Below, in pieces: positions 33,600 through 41,189 of a DNA stretch of 64,000 nt. Source of the DNA: Brevibacterium mcbrellneri ATCC 49030 (lineage in GTDB: Bacteria; Actinomycetota; Actinomycetes; Actinomycetales; Brevibacteriaceae); assembly GCF_000178455.1 (NCBI RefSeq), contig NZ_ADNU01000039.1, positions 1 to 64,000 of the forward strand, in the 5' to 3' direction. The notes under the pieces are model-generated. The model was given only the letters and a program-made list of their open reading frames with translations, did not search any database and was not told the origin of the DNA. Every line of letters begins with the position of its first letter. Within the stretch, counting starts at the first letter, position 1. The translations under genes were made by a program, and so were the position numbers.

Positions 33600-34831
33600 C
33601 AGGACTCCGTCTCGCAGCTGACGAACGGTTCGAACTGTGCGTGCGGAAGGGCCAAGTCAGCGGCGTTGACTTCGCGGGCTTCCAGTCCGGCTGTGGATTC
33701 GTGCATGAGGGCGTGCTTGGTGAACGCTTCTGACAGGTTTTCTACGTCAAGATCCGCCGAGGTGGCAAAGGTCGTTTCTGTGACCACCGCGGTGTCTCGG
33801 GTACGGTCGCGCATGGCTGAGTACGGGTTTGTGGCCGCTTTACCTTCTGCCACGTCCTTGTCGAAAAGACCGGTTTTTAAAGTGTCGACCTTTACACCTT
33901 GAACGATTTTCTGGTCCACGAGCGCTTTGTAGGCTTCACGGTTGGTGGTTTGTTTGAGATCTAGCGTGTAGGAGCGGACAATAAAACTGTCCCCCTCGGT
34001 TTTCACCTTGGTGTCGACAGTGGCTCGCTTGAAATCTGAAGCTTTGATGACGCTCAGATTCCACGCTTCTGAGGCGGGCCCGGAAAAGGTGAGCGAATAT
34101 GGCGAGCCGTCTGGTGCTTTTCGCACGTCCATTCGTAAAGCACCTGTGATGCCCAGAGTGGCAGCTAAGCGGTTCAACGACGGGGTGTCGTCTGCGGGGA
34201 GCTGAGTGACTAACGTTTGGGTAGTGTGCTGGTCACGTACGTTTTGGCTGATGACACCTTCAGAGATTTCGCCGGATGTAAACCGGGCACCTTCTGCCCA
34301 CGGTTCGGCAGACTCTTTGGACACGAGGCCCAACTTGCCCATGAGTTTGGTGAAGCCCTTGTACATCCCGTCAGTGGTGGGGCCTACCCCGGCGTCGATC
34401 GCGCGGGGCAGCGAGGTGGATTCGTCGTACACGAACCGTTTGGCTTGTTCTTGGTCTGAAAATGAGTAGATGTCCACTCCCCCGTGCTGTGACGAGGTGG
34501 CGATTTTCACGGCCCCGTTGACCACGCCGGCAAGGTGCATTGGCTGTTTTGCAGGCGCGGTGGTGGAAAACGATGTGAGGCTGGATGATATTGCCTTGTC
34601 GCGTCCCACACCTGAGCACTGTGGCATCTGCCCTACGCTGGTCGAGCAACCTTCGCCGGAACATAGGCCGTCTGCCAGGGAGTATCCCAGGGGGCGGGCT
34701 ATTGGTGTGGCGATGATTGCAAGTCCCGTGAGCACCGACAGCATGACGGTTCGTTGTTTGCGTAGGCGACGCGGGTCACGCGCTTTGGTTTTGAGATTCC
34801 GCTGGCGCGTTGAGGACAGTTTCAGTTTCAT
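33599..34831 (-). CDS. Hypothetical secreted or membrane-anchored protein of pilus-linked operon
   Basis: A 410-residue protein with a basic N-terminus (RQRNLKTKARDPRRLRKQR), then one hydrophobic helix (about residues 29-47). The large extracellular part includes a cysteine pair (LCSGEGCSTSVGQMPQCSG). No domain is recognised, and no lipobox is evident. The architecture, a basic start followed by a single helix, is that of a type II membrane protein. It sits between the DUF192 gene and the 136-aa membrane gene in the operon ending with prepilin peptidase. Confidence 0.6.
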   Translation of the reverse strand: MKLKLSSTRQRNLKTKARDPRRLRKQRTVMLSVLTGLAIIATPIARPLGYSLADGLCSGEGCSTSVGQMPQCSGVGRDKAISSSLTSFSTTAPAKQPMHLAGVVNGAVKIATSSQHGGVDIYSFSDQEQAKRFVYDESTSLPRAIDAGVGPTTDGMYKGFTKLMGKLGLVSKESAEPWAEGARFTSGEISEGVISQNVRDQHTTQTLVTQLPADDTPSLNRLAATLGITGALRMDVRKAPDGSPYSLTFSGPASEAWNLSVIKASDFKRATVDTKVKTEGDSFIVRSYTLDLKQTTNREAYKALVDQKIVQGVKVDTLKTGLFDKDVAEGKAATNPYSAMRDRTRDTAVVTETTFATSADLDVENLSEAFTKHALMHESTAGLEAREVNAADLALPHAQFEPFVSCETES

Positions 34832-34870
34832 GGCTTTCGCACTCTGTGTGGGGATTCTGGGGTACGGGGG

Positions 34871-35227
34871 CTATGTTTCTTCTGCCAGGATAATACGAAC
34901 ACCCTGGTGGATGCCCCACTGCTCCAAAAGTCCGGGGTTGGCCTCTAGAACGGCGTGAGCGTTGCGGACGGGCATGTGCATGGTCCATGGTTTGAGGTCT
35001 TTCACGGTGAGCACTTGGCCGTCTTTGTCGATGTACGCCACTTCAAGTGGGCGGTTAAACCCAATAGAGTGCACGGAGCTACATGGCACGATCATGAGCG
35101 CTTCAGCGTCACTAAAGAACAGGCCACGGAGGCGGCGAAGTGCGGTCCCAGCGAGTTGGACCGTGTAGTGGGTGCCTTGCGGGGTTGTGAGGCAAACTTC
35201 GCGGGCTTTTTTGTTGAGGTCTTTCAT
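34871..35227 (-). CDS. DUF192 protein
   Basis: A 118-residue protein matching the compact beta-barrel DUF192 family: LAGTALRRLRGLFF near the start, VHSIGFNRPLEVAYIDKDGQVL in the middle, and an AHAVLEANPG helix near the end. Family members usually carry a signal peptide, but this one does not; it begins directly with the domain, so it is probably cytoplasmic. Its function is unknown. It starts 7 nt after the stop of OmpA-domain paralogue 2 and belongs to the same operon. Confidence 0.85.
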   Translation of the reverse strand: MKDLNKKAREVCLTTPQGTHYTVQLAGTALRRLRGLFFSDAEALMIVPCSSVHSIGFNRPLEVAYIDKDGQVLTVKDLKPWTMHMPVRNAHAVLEANPGLLEQWGIHQGVRIILAEET

Positions 35228-35234
35228 ACGTGTT

Positions 35235-37043
35235 CTAGCCTTGTGCGGTGGGTGATGGCCGAGGTGTCGAAGAGTTGGGTGCGCTTGCAGACTGGGTGCG
35301 GTTCACTTTGATTTGCGCAGTATCTGCCACGCGGATGATGAGTTCGTCTGACTCCATGCTCACTTTAGGGAAGAAAGCAAACATTTCGATCGGCTCCCCA
35401 CGAGCAACCGCATAGTCAACCGGGCTCATCGTTTGCGAACACAGACAGTTACCAGGCCCCGCCGTCACAGTGGTCGCCATCATGTTTGTTGTCTTATCCC
35501 ACAGTGCCAGATTGCTCAGCGATGGAGTGGCGGGATACTCAGCGGTGAAGTTTTGCCCGAACGGCATTGTCTCGACTTTCGAATCCCGTTGGCTAAACGC
35601 GGATGCATCGTCTTGTCCGGATGCTGTACTTATCGCGACAGTCAATTTCAGAAAGTCTCCCTGCTCTTCCAGCGCTTTGACATCAAAATTCAGCTCAGGT
35701 GTACTTCTACCCTTAGGAGTGGGAAGGATGCCTGCAGTGATGCCCCCGTTCGATGTTGCTGATTTCATTTCTGGAAGGTCTTTGATTTTCTTGCCAGCGT
35801 CGACATTTGCATCGATCTGACCTTGAGGCGTGTAACTAAACGAGACGCGTCTGTTCTTCGCCTGGTTTTTCTTGATGGGGTTTCCTTTGCCGTCGCGGTT
35901 AGGCACGATCGGTTTTGTCTCACCGAATCCTTTTGTCTCTAACTGAATTCCAGCACCAGAAAGCTTAGGCTCAACGGCTTTTTTGACTGATTCCGCGCGA
36001 CGCTCGGATAGGCCTTGGTTATATCCTTCATCACCTTCGTCATCAGTGTGGCCCTCGACCACAACCTTCTGGCCCTTCGCTGATTTCTTCAGCTCTTCAG
36101 CGACTGAATCAATCGTTTTCTGCGCGTCTTTGTTGAGTTTGTCCGAGTCAAACTCAAACAACACATCCGCACTCACGTTCAACGCAGAGGTATCACCTCG
36201 ATTAGATACCGAAGCATCGGTTACAGATTCAGTATTCACATCCATCGGGATCCGCCTCTGCCCTACAGCACCAGAGCCGTAAACGTCAGGCAAAGCGTCT
36301 TGACCGATCTTAATGAAGTTAAAATCTACAAGCTCCGGAACGTCGAACTTCTTGCCACTACTGACTGTGACACCTTCAAGAACCGCTGCATTGTCGCCAA
36401 AAAACAGCGAAACTTCATCAGCCTCGGGCGCAGGGAAATCCGCGTAGAACAAACGCAACGACTTTGGCGCGGTGGACGTGTCGTCAATCTCTTCGGGCCC
36501 GTACGAGCACACGCAGTCCGTGTTTCGCGTGACTTTATCAGTGGCAGGCAGGTCCTTGGCCCGAGGTGGATTCTTAAATGAGCCATCTGCTAATTTACTT
36601 GTCCCCTGATAGGGCTCAATGAACTCATGAGCCTCAAAATCAGCAAGCCTCGTCCACGGGACGAGTTGTGAACGCCCTTTTTGACTAAGTAGCTCATCTG
36701 GCGCAAGGTACTGACCCTCCACCGGTGGCAACCAAGCCGCGACCATGCGCGCAGATTTACCATCAGAATCCAAAGACACCACTTCAAGCCGAGCCTTCGC
36801 CGGACCATCATCAGTAGGACGCTCAACCACTTTTTTCGCTAGCGGTTCGCCTAGCGTGTTCGGGCGCCAAAAACCGTCGCTCTCGATCATTTCGGGAGCG
36901 GGAGGCTGCACACCACCACCGCCACCGTCACCATTTCTCCCTATGCCAGGGATGCAACCAGAAAGAACCAACGCCACGACGGCCAAAACCGTCATGCCGC
37001 CCATGCGTGCCTGTGACAGGGAAGGGAACGCAACAAACTTCAT
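35235..37043 (-). CDS. OmpA-domain lipoprotein with paired CxC motifs (paralogue 2)
   Basis: A 602-residue exported lipoprotein with lipobox LSGC near residue 30 and a Gly-rich linker. The N-terminal domain has a CVC motif (about residue 178). The OmpA C-terminal domain runs from about 292 to 398 (ADVLFEFDSDKL, GHTDDEGDEGYN, LSERRAESV, NRRVSF). A C-terminal domain of about 200 residues carries a CLC motif. A Ser/Pro/Thr tail closes the chain. A block after the lipobox (PPAP then MIESDGFWRPNTLGEPLA) is almost identical to paralogue 3. Peptidoglycan binding is inferred from the OmpA domain. It is the third gene of the leftward operon opposite the tad genes. Confidence 0.85.
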   Translation of the reverse strand: MKFVAFPSLSQARMGGMTVLAVVALVLSGCIPGIGRNGDGGGGGVQPPAPEMIESDGFWRPNTLGEPLAKKVVERPTDDGPAKARLEVVSLDSDGKSARMVAAWLPPVEGQYLAPDELLSQKGRSQLVPWTRLADFEAHEFIEPYQGTSKLADGSFKNPPRAKDLPATDKVTRNTDCVCSYGPEEIDDTSTAPKSLRLFYADFPAPEADEVSLFFGDNAAVLEGVTVSSGKKFDVPELVDFNFIKIGQDALPDVYGSGAVGQRRIPMDVNTESVTDASVSNRGDTSALNVSADVLFEFDSDKLNKDAQKTIDSVAEELKKSAKGQKVVVEGHTDDEGDEGYNQGLSERRAESVKKAVEPKLSGAGIQLETKGFGETKPIVPNRDGKGNPIKKNQAKNRRVSFSYTPQGQIDANVDAGKKIKDLPEMKSATSNGGITAGILPTPKGRSTPELNFDVKALEEQGDFLKLTVAISTASGQDDASAFSQRDSKVETMPFGQNFTAEYPATPSLSNLALWDKTTNMMATTVTAGPGNCLCSQTMSPVDYAVARGEPIEMFAFFPKVSMESDELIIRVADTAQIKVNRTQSASAPNSSTPRPSPTAQG

Positions 37044-37067
37044 GCAAACAACCTTTAGTGACGCTCG

Positions 37068-37613
37068 TCAGGGGGTGTACTCAAGCGAGTCACGGATACC
37101 GTTGACCATGGCAGGTGATACGCCCGTGCCAATAATTTCGACGCCTGCAACCTTCTCAGACTTACGATTCGACACAAACATCCACGTACCATTGACTGTC
37201 GCTTCCTCCTGCGTGGTTGTAAAGGAGGCTTCTACCCCAACATCGGCGTTCTTGACCTCAAGCTTTGACACCTTTTCAGAAGAAAAGTCTTCACCATACG
37301 GTCCGCCAAACATCGCTTCAGTTTGGATAACGCCCAGTGTCGAGTCAGCTTCCGCAGTACGGCCAAGATCGTCGCTGACACGGATAACGACTTTAGGGTC
37401 AGACGGGTTGTCCGTGAACGACTTCGTCCAACCGTCGGTCGGCTCGTAGTCAGGCACCTCGCTCACGCCGTCAGGAAGTTCAAACGTAATCGTGGACGCG
37501 CCAGAACGGTTGGAATTGTCATCACCCGGTTGACCTTCACCTCCGCCCAACCCGCAGGCTGACACAAGAAACACTGTTGTCACAAGAGGAATGACTCGTT
37601 TCAACACGTTCAT
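37068..37613 (-). CDS. Small hypothetical lipoprotein
   Basis: A 181-residue lipoprotein starting MNVLKRVIPL, with lipobox VSAC at about residue 22; the ATG lies 4 nt after the stop of paralogue 3, and an upstream frame is rejected because the signal peptide starts here. The mature domain (DGWTKSFTDNPSDP, VVIRVSDD) has no recognised family. It resembles the lipoprotein at 60179-60772 in length, layout and the order of a W-K-x-F segment and a WVV/VVIR strand. It is sandwiched between two OmpA-domain lipoproteins and probably acts with them. Confidence 0.75.
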   Translation of the reverse strand: MNVLKRVIPLVTTVFLVSACGLGGGEGQPGDDNSNRSGASTITFELPDGVSEVPDYEPTDGWTKSFTDNPSDPKVVIRVSDDLGRTAEADSTLGVIQTEAMFGGPYGEDFSSEKVSKLEVKNADVGVEASFTTTQEEATVNGTWMFVSNRKSEKVAGVEIIGTGVSPAMVNGIRDSLEYTP

Positions 37614-37617
37614 CGCA

Positions 37618-39441
37618 CTAAGGGGTGGAAGTCGGCTCAGAAGTGGACTGAGAAGGTGCACTACTTGGAGCGTCCGACTGTCCGGTCGAACCATTGCGGT
37701 TAAACTCCATCTGCGACATGCCACCAACACGCAGCGTAAGCGTGTCAGAAGTGATGCCTTTCTTGGGGAAGAACGCAAACATTTCTACAGCTTCGCCACG
37801 AGCTTTGTCCTTATCCGTTGGTCGCACAGACCGCGAGCACAGGCAGTCCAGTGGGCCGGCTGTCACCGAGTGAGCCAGCAGGTTGCTCGATTTGTCCCAC
37901 AGCTGCATGTCGATCGTGGTGGGAGTGTCCCTGTAGTGAGTGACCGGGTTGTTTCCAAAGGCCATTTTTCCTTCAATGTTGGCTCCTTGCGTAAAAGCCC
38001 GTTCAACATCTTGACCAGATGCCGTTCGCAAGGCAAAAGTCACCTTCAAGAACTCGCCATACTCCTCAAACTCTTTGATATCTAGCTGCATTTCAGGAGC
38101 ATCGGTATCTTTCGGAGACGGAACAATCCCACTGGCTATGGAGTCTGTGGAATCGCCTGGCTCCATCTTTTTCAGGTCAGAGATTTTCTTGCCAGTGTCC
38201 ACGTTAGGGTCGATATCTCCTTGGGGCTTATAACTAAACGAGACCCTGCGATTTTTCGCTTGGTTCTTCTTAATAGCGTCGCCACCGGCAGTGCGGTTAG
38301 GAAGAATAGGTTGCGACTCCCCAAAGCCTTTCGTCTCAAATGAAATTCCCGAGCCCTTTACCTTTGGTTCGAGAACTTTTTTGACTGACTCAGCACGGCG
38401 ATTCGACAGGTCGACGTTGTATTTTTCATCACCCTCATCGTCGGTGTGGCCTTCAATCGTCACCTTCTGGCCCGCCGCTGATTTCTTTAACTCATTCGCG
38501 ATGCCGTCGATCAGTTTCGAATCGGAGTCTTTAACTTTGTCTGAGTCAAAATCAAACAAAACATCGGCGCTCACGTTCAATGCCGATGAGTCACCCCGGT
38601 CAGACACCGAAGTGTCCATGACCGATTCAGTAACAAGACTCATGGGGTAGCGCCTCTCATAAATTGCGCCGCCACCGTACGGGTTAGACAGGTCTTCTTG
38701 GTGGGCCCAACGGTAATCAATTTCTGTCAGTTTAGGTGCTTCATAACGCTGGTTCTCGCTGAGCTTCACATCAGTGAATACGGCAGCGTTGTCGCCAAAA
38801 GCAATGCCAACGGAGTCCGAGGACGGAGCCGGGAAGTCTGCGTAAAAGAGTGGGACGGATTCTGGTTTTTCCCCTTGGTATTCCTCAGTCTTGGGGATGT
38901 TTGAGCAAGTGCAGTTTGAGTACGCTCTTTGGAATTCGTCCGGTCCTGTTGGCTGGGGGTTGGGTTCGTTTTTGAAGTTGTCGGAGTACTGCAACTTTTC
39001 GCCCTCATAGGACGATAGAAGCTCGTGACTTTTAAAGTCGAGAAGACGAATGAATGGCATATCTGAAACTGTCGCAAGCTCAGTCTGAAGCTCAGACCCC
39101 TCAAGGTACTTACCCTCAACGGGTGGCAACCACGCCGCGACCATGCGCGCAGCCGTGCCACCAGAATCGAGCGACACCACTTCTAACCGAGCTTTCGCTG
39201 GACCGTCATCAGTAGGACGCTCAACCACTTTTTTCGCCAGCGGTTCGCCTAGCGTGTTTGGACGCCAAAAACCGTCACTCTCGATCATTTTGGGTGCAGG
39301 CGGTTGCTGACCGCCCCCACCGCCGTCACTTCCTCTACCCAAGCCGGGGATACAGCCGGTCAGGACCACAGTGGCAAGAATCAGTGTGGCGAGAACACTC
39401 AAACGGGGGCGGCGTACAGCGGGGATTATGAGGGGCTTCAT
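37618..39441 (-). CDS. OmpA-domain lipoprotein with paired CxC motifs (paralogue 3)
   Basis: A 607-residue lipoprotein with lipobox LTGC near residue 30 and linker CIPGLGRGSDGGGGG. The N-terminal domain has CTC (about 177), the OmpA domain spans about 293-400 (ADVLFDFDSDKV, GHTDDEGDEKYN, LSNRRAESV, NRRVSF), and the C-terminal domain has CLC (about 532). The chain ends in a Ser/Thr/Pro tail. It is the first gene of the leftward operon. Promoter TTGCGT-N16-TATAGT ends 8 nt before the ATG and there is no Shine-Dalgarno, so the operon mRNA is probably leaderless. It is closely related to paralogue 2, by a tandem duplication with the small lipoprotein between. Confidence 0.85.
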   Translation of the reverse strand: MKPLIIPAVRRPRLSVLATLILATVVLTGCIPGLGRGSDGGGGGQQPPAPKMIESDGFWRPNTLGEPLAKKVVERPTDDGPAKARLEVVSLDSGGTAARMVAAWLPPVEGKYLEGSELQTELATVSDMPFIRLLDFKSHELLSSYEGEKLQYSDNFKNEPNPQPTGPDEFQRAYSNCTCSNIPKTEEYQGEKPESVPLFYADFPAPSSDSVGIAFGDNAAVFTDVKLSENQRYEAPKLTEIDYRWAHQEDLSNPYGGGAIYERRYPMSLVTESVMDTSVSDRGDSSALNVSADVLFDFDSDKVKDSDSKLIDGIANELKKSAAGQKVTIEGHTDDEGDEKYNVDLSNRRAESVKKVLEPKVKGSGISFETKGFGESQPILPNRTAGGDAIKKNQAKNRRVSFSYKPQGDIDPNVDTGKKISDLKKMEPGDSTDSIASGIVPSPKDTDAPEMQLDIKEFEEYGEFLKVTFALRTASGQDVERAFTQGANIEGKMAFGNNPVTHYRDTPTTIDMQLWDKSSNLLAHSVTAGPLDCLCSRSVRPTDKDKARGEAVEMFAFFPKKGITSDTLTLRVGGMSQMEFNRNGSTGQSDAPSSAPSQSTSEPTSTP

Positions 39442-39449
39442 AATGAAGG

Positions 39450-39477
39450 ACTATAACGAACACAACCCGCAACGCAA
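39450..39477 (-). promoter_or_regulatory. Leaderless promoter of the OmpA-lipoprotein/prepilin peptidase operon
   Basis: On the minus strand TTGCGT (39477-39472) and TATAGT (39455-39450) are spaced 16 bp and the ATG at 39441 follows only 8 nt later, leaving no space for a ribosome-binding site. Confidence 0.6.
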
Positions 39478-39651
39478 ACACAATTGAGCCGCTTTTTGAT
39501 GCACTTTTCATGAATGACGAACGACATAGCACTAACGTTGTGTAGGCACACAAGCAATAGTGAGATGCCTTGTGAGCCGTCTAGACACATTCTGTTGATC
39601 CATACTATTGTTCTAGCTAAGACTCCCTTTCATTCCCAAGAGAACTGAAGA

Positions 39652-40413
39652 ATGACCCCATCCCCAACTGTTTTGCATACGGACACGCTGGAGTTTGACG
39701 AGGTCGCAGACCGCATCAAACAGTGCCCTGACTCCAGTCGCTCTTTTTTTGTTGTCCCCATTGCACAGAAAAAAGAGCGAATCGCTCAAATCTTTAACGC
39801 TCGTGCCGTCAGCATGCACAACCAGGTCGTGGTCCATGTTTCCCAGCTATCCCCGCTAGGGATCACCGTTCTAGCCGATATGCTTCACGTTGCTAAAGAG
39901 TCACTTTCGACCGCGCAACTCGCAGCGTTTGCTACCGAGCTTGAAACAGCAATCACATGCAGCGCTTACCTCCGCTCCGTCACGAAATTGCAAGTATCAC
40001 GAACCAATATGTGGCATCACGTGATGAGCTGGCTACCTCCAACGCGCTTCGTCGCCACGGCGCACGCGGGAGTACACTTCGCAAAGAAGTTTGACCAAGA
40101 CGCGGAGTATTGGGAAGACAACGCTCACGAAGTTCTGTTCATAAGCGACTTACGGGAACAACAGTCAACCCTCAACCCACAGAGAATTGCTGAACTCGCG
40201 CAGGCTTCATCAGTGACAACCCGAAACGTACATGACGCGGGGTTCTGGGGCACCAAACCAGTTTTTGAATGGGTTTTTGCACCCACCGACCTGTGGGCGC
40301 ACGTTGACAACATCAGGAATCGTTCAACGCTGTGCCCGTGGTGTTCCGAGCCTTATGTCCCCCCACGTTGCGCGGTTTGTAGCGCACCATCCCTGATTGG
40401 AGAAACTCAATGA
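39652..40413 (+). CDS. Hypothetical protein with C-terminal zinc ribbon, first gene of tad operon
   Basis: A 253-residue protein with no recognised domain in its first 220 residues, which lack signal or membrane segments, so it is probably cytoplasmic. The C-terminus has CPWCSEPYVPPRCAVC, a four-cysteine zinc ribbon. AGAGAA precedes the ATG. It overlaps cpaB by 4 nt (ATGA), so it is co-translated with the pilus genes and probably serves the Tad machine, perhaps as a regulator or adaptor. No similar Tad component is known to me. Confidence 0.7.
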   Translation: MTPSPTVLHTDTLEFDEVADRIKQCPDSSRSFFVVPIAQKKERIAQIFNARAVSMHNQVVVHVSQLSPLGITVLADMLHVAKESLSTAQLAAFATELETAITCSAYLRSVTKLQVSRTNMWHHVMSWLPPTRFVATAHAGVHFAKKFDQDAEYWEDNAHEVLFISDLREQQSTLNPQRIAELAQASSVTTRNVHDAGFWGTKPVFEWVFAPTDLWAHVDNIRNRSTLCPWCSEPYVPPRCAVCSAPSLIGETQ

Positions 40414-41189
40414 ACCCGAAGCAACGCAGGGGCCTACTCCTCATGATTGCGGCTACATTGCTCGCAATCATGGTCTTCATCGCAGTTGTCGTGTACGTGC
40501 AAAACGTCTCGTCTAAGGTGGGCCCCACAACCGAGGTGTACGTTGCAAAAGAGGACATTACTGCATTTCAACCTATCGAGCAGGACATGCTCGAAACTAA
40601 AACAGTCCCAAACCGTTACATCACGGAAGACATGGTCACGAGCCTTGAGCAGGTTGCAGGACAAAAGGCATCCGTAAAAATTTCAGCTGGTTCCTTCATC
40701 CAAACAGACGCCATCGAACCGGCATCTTCAATCGAAGACGGCCAACGTGAAATCTCGATCACCTTCGTTGGTGACGCTGGAGTTAGCGGGCGTGTTTCCC
40801 CGGGAGACAAAGTCGATGTCGTCGCTTCATTCGCGCGTGCACGCGAAAACGACCAAGGCGAAACCGCATACAAACGCGCCGACATTCCTTACAACGTTTC
40901 CGGAATCGTCGTGAGCAACGCGACCGTTGTCTCCGTCGGCCAACCGGTAGACCCAAATGCCGTTGTGGGAGCCGCTGACCAGTCTGGCGCTGAAGCTGAA
41001 GCAGTAGCGGTGACGTTCGCGGTATCGGTAGAAGAAGCCGGGCGTTTGTCCTACGCAGAAGCCTTTGCAGTAAGTATGCGCGTTATGCGAATTGGCAATA
41101 ACGAAACTGGAACCAAGGTCAACGAATCCGACAAGTCCTTCGACGACCGTGATTTGCAGGGCACGATTTCTGGCGAAGGAGATAAGTGA
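40410..41189 (+). CDS. cpaB: Flp pilus assembly protein CpaB/RcpC (SAF domain)
   Basis: A 259-residue protein with an N-terminal membrane anchor (residues about 8-29) and then a SAF domain, EVYVAKEDITAFQPIEQDM. The second half carries the RcpC-type motif DVVASFARARE. In Tad systems CpaB lies on the outer face of the membrane and has an SAF fold thought to bind wall carbohydrate. It follows the zinc-ribbon gene (ATGA overlap) and overlaps the next gene. Its length is typical. Confidence 0.85.
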   Translation: MNPKQRRGLLLMIAATLLAIMVFIAVVVYVQNVSSKVGPTTEVYVAKEDITAFQPIEQDMLETKTVPNRYITEDMVTSLEQVAGQKASVKISAGSFIQTDAIEPASSIEDGQREISITFVGDAGVSGRVSPGDKVDVVASFARARENDQGETAYKRADIPYNVSGIVVSNATVVSVGQPVDPNAVVGAADQSGAEAEAVAVTFAVSVEEAGRLSYAEAFAVSMRVMRIGNNETGTKVNESDKSFDDRDLQGTISGEGDK

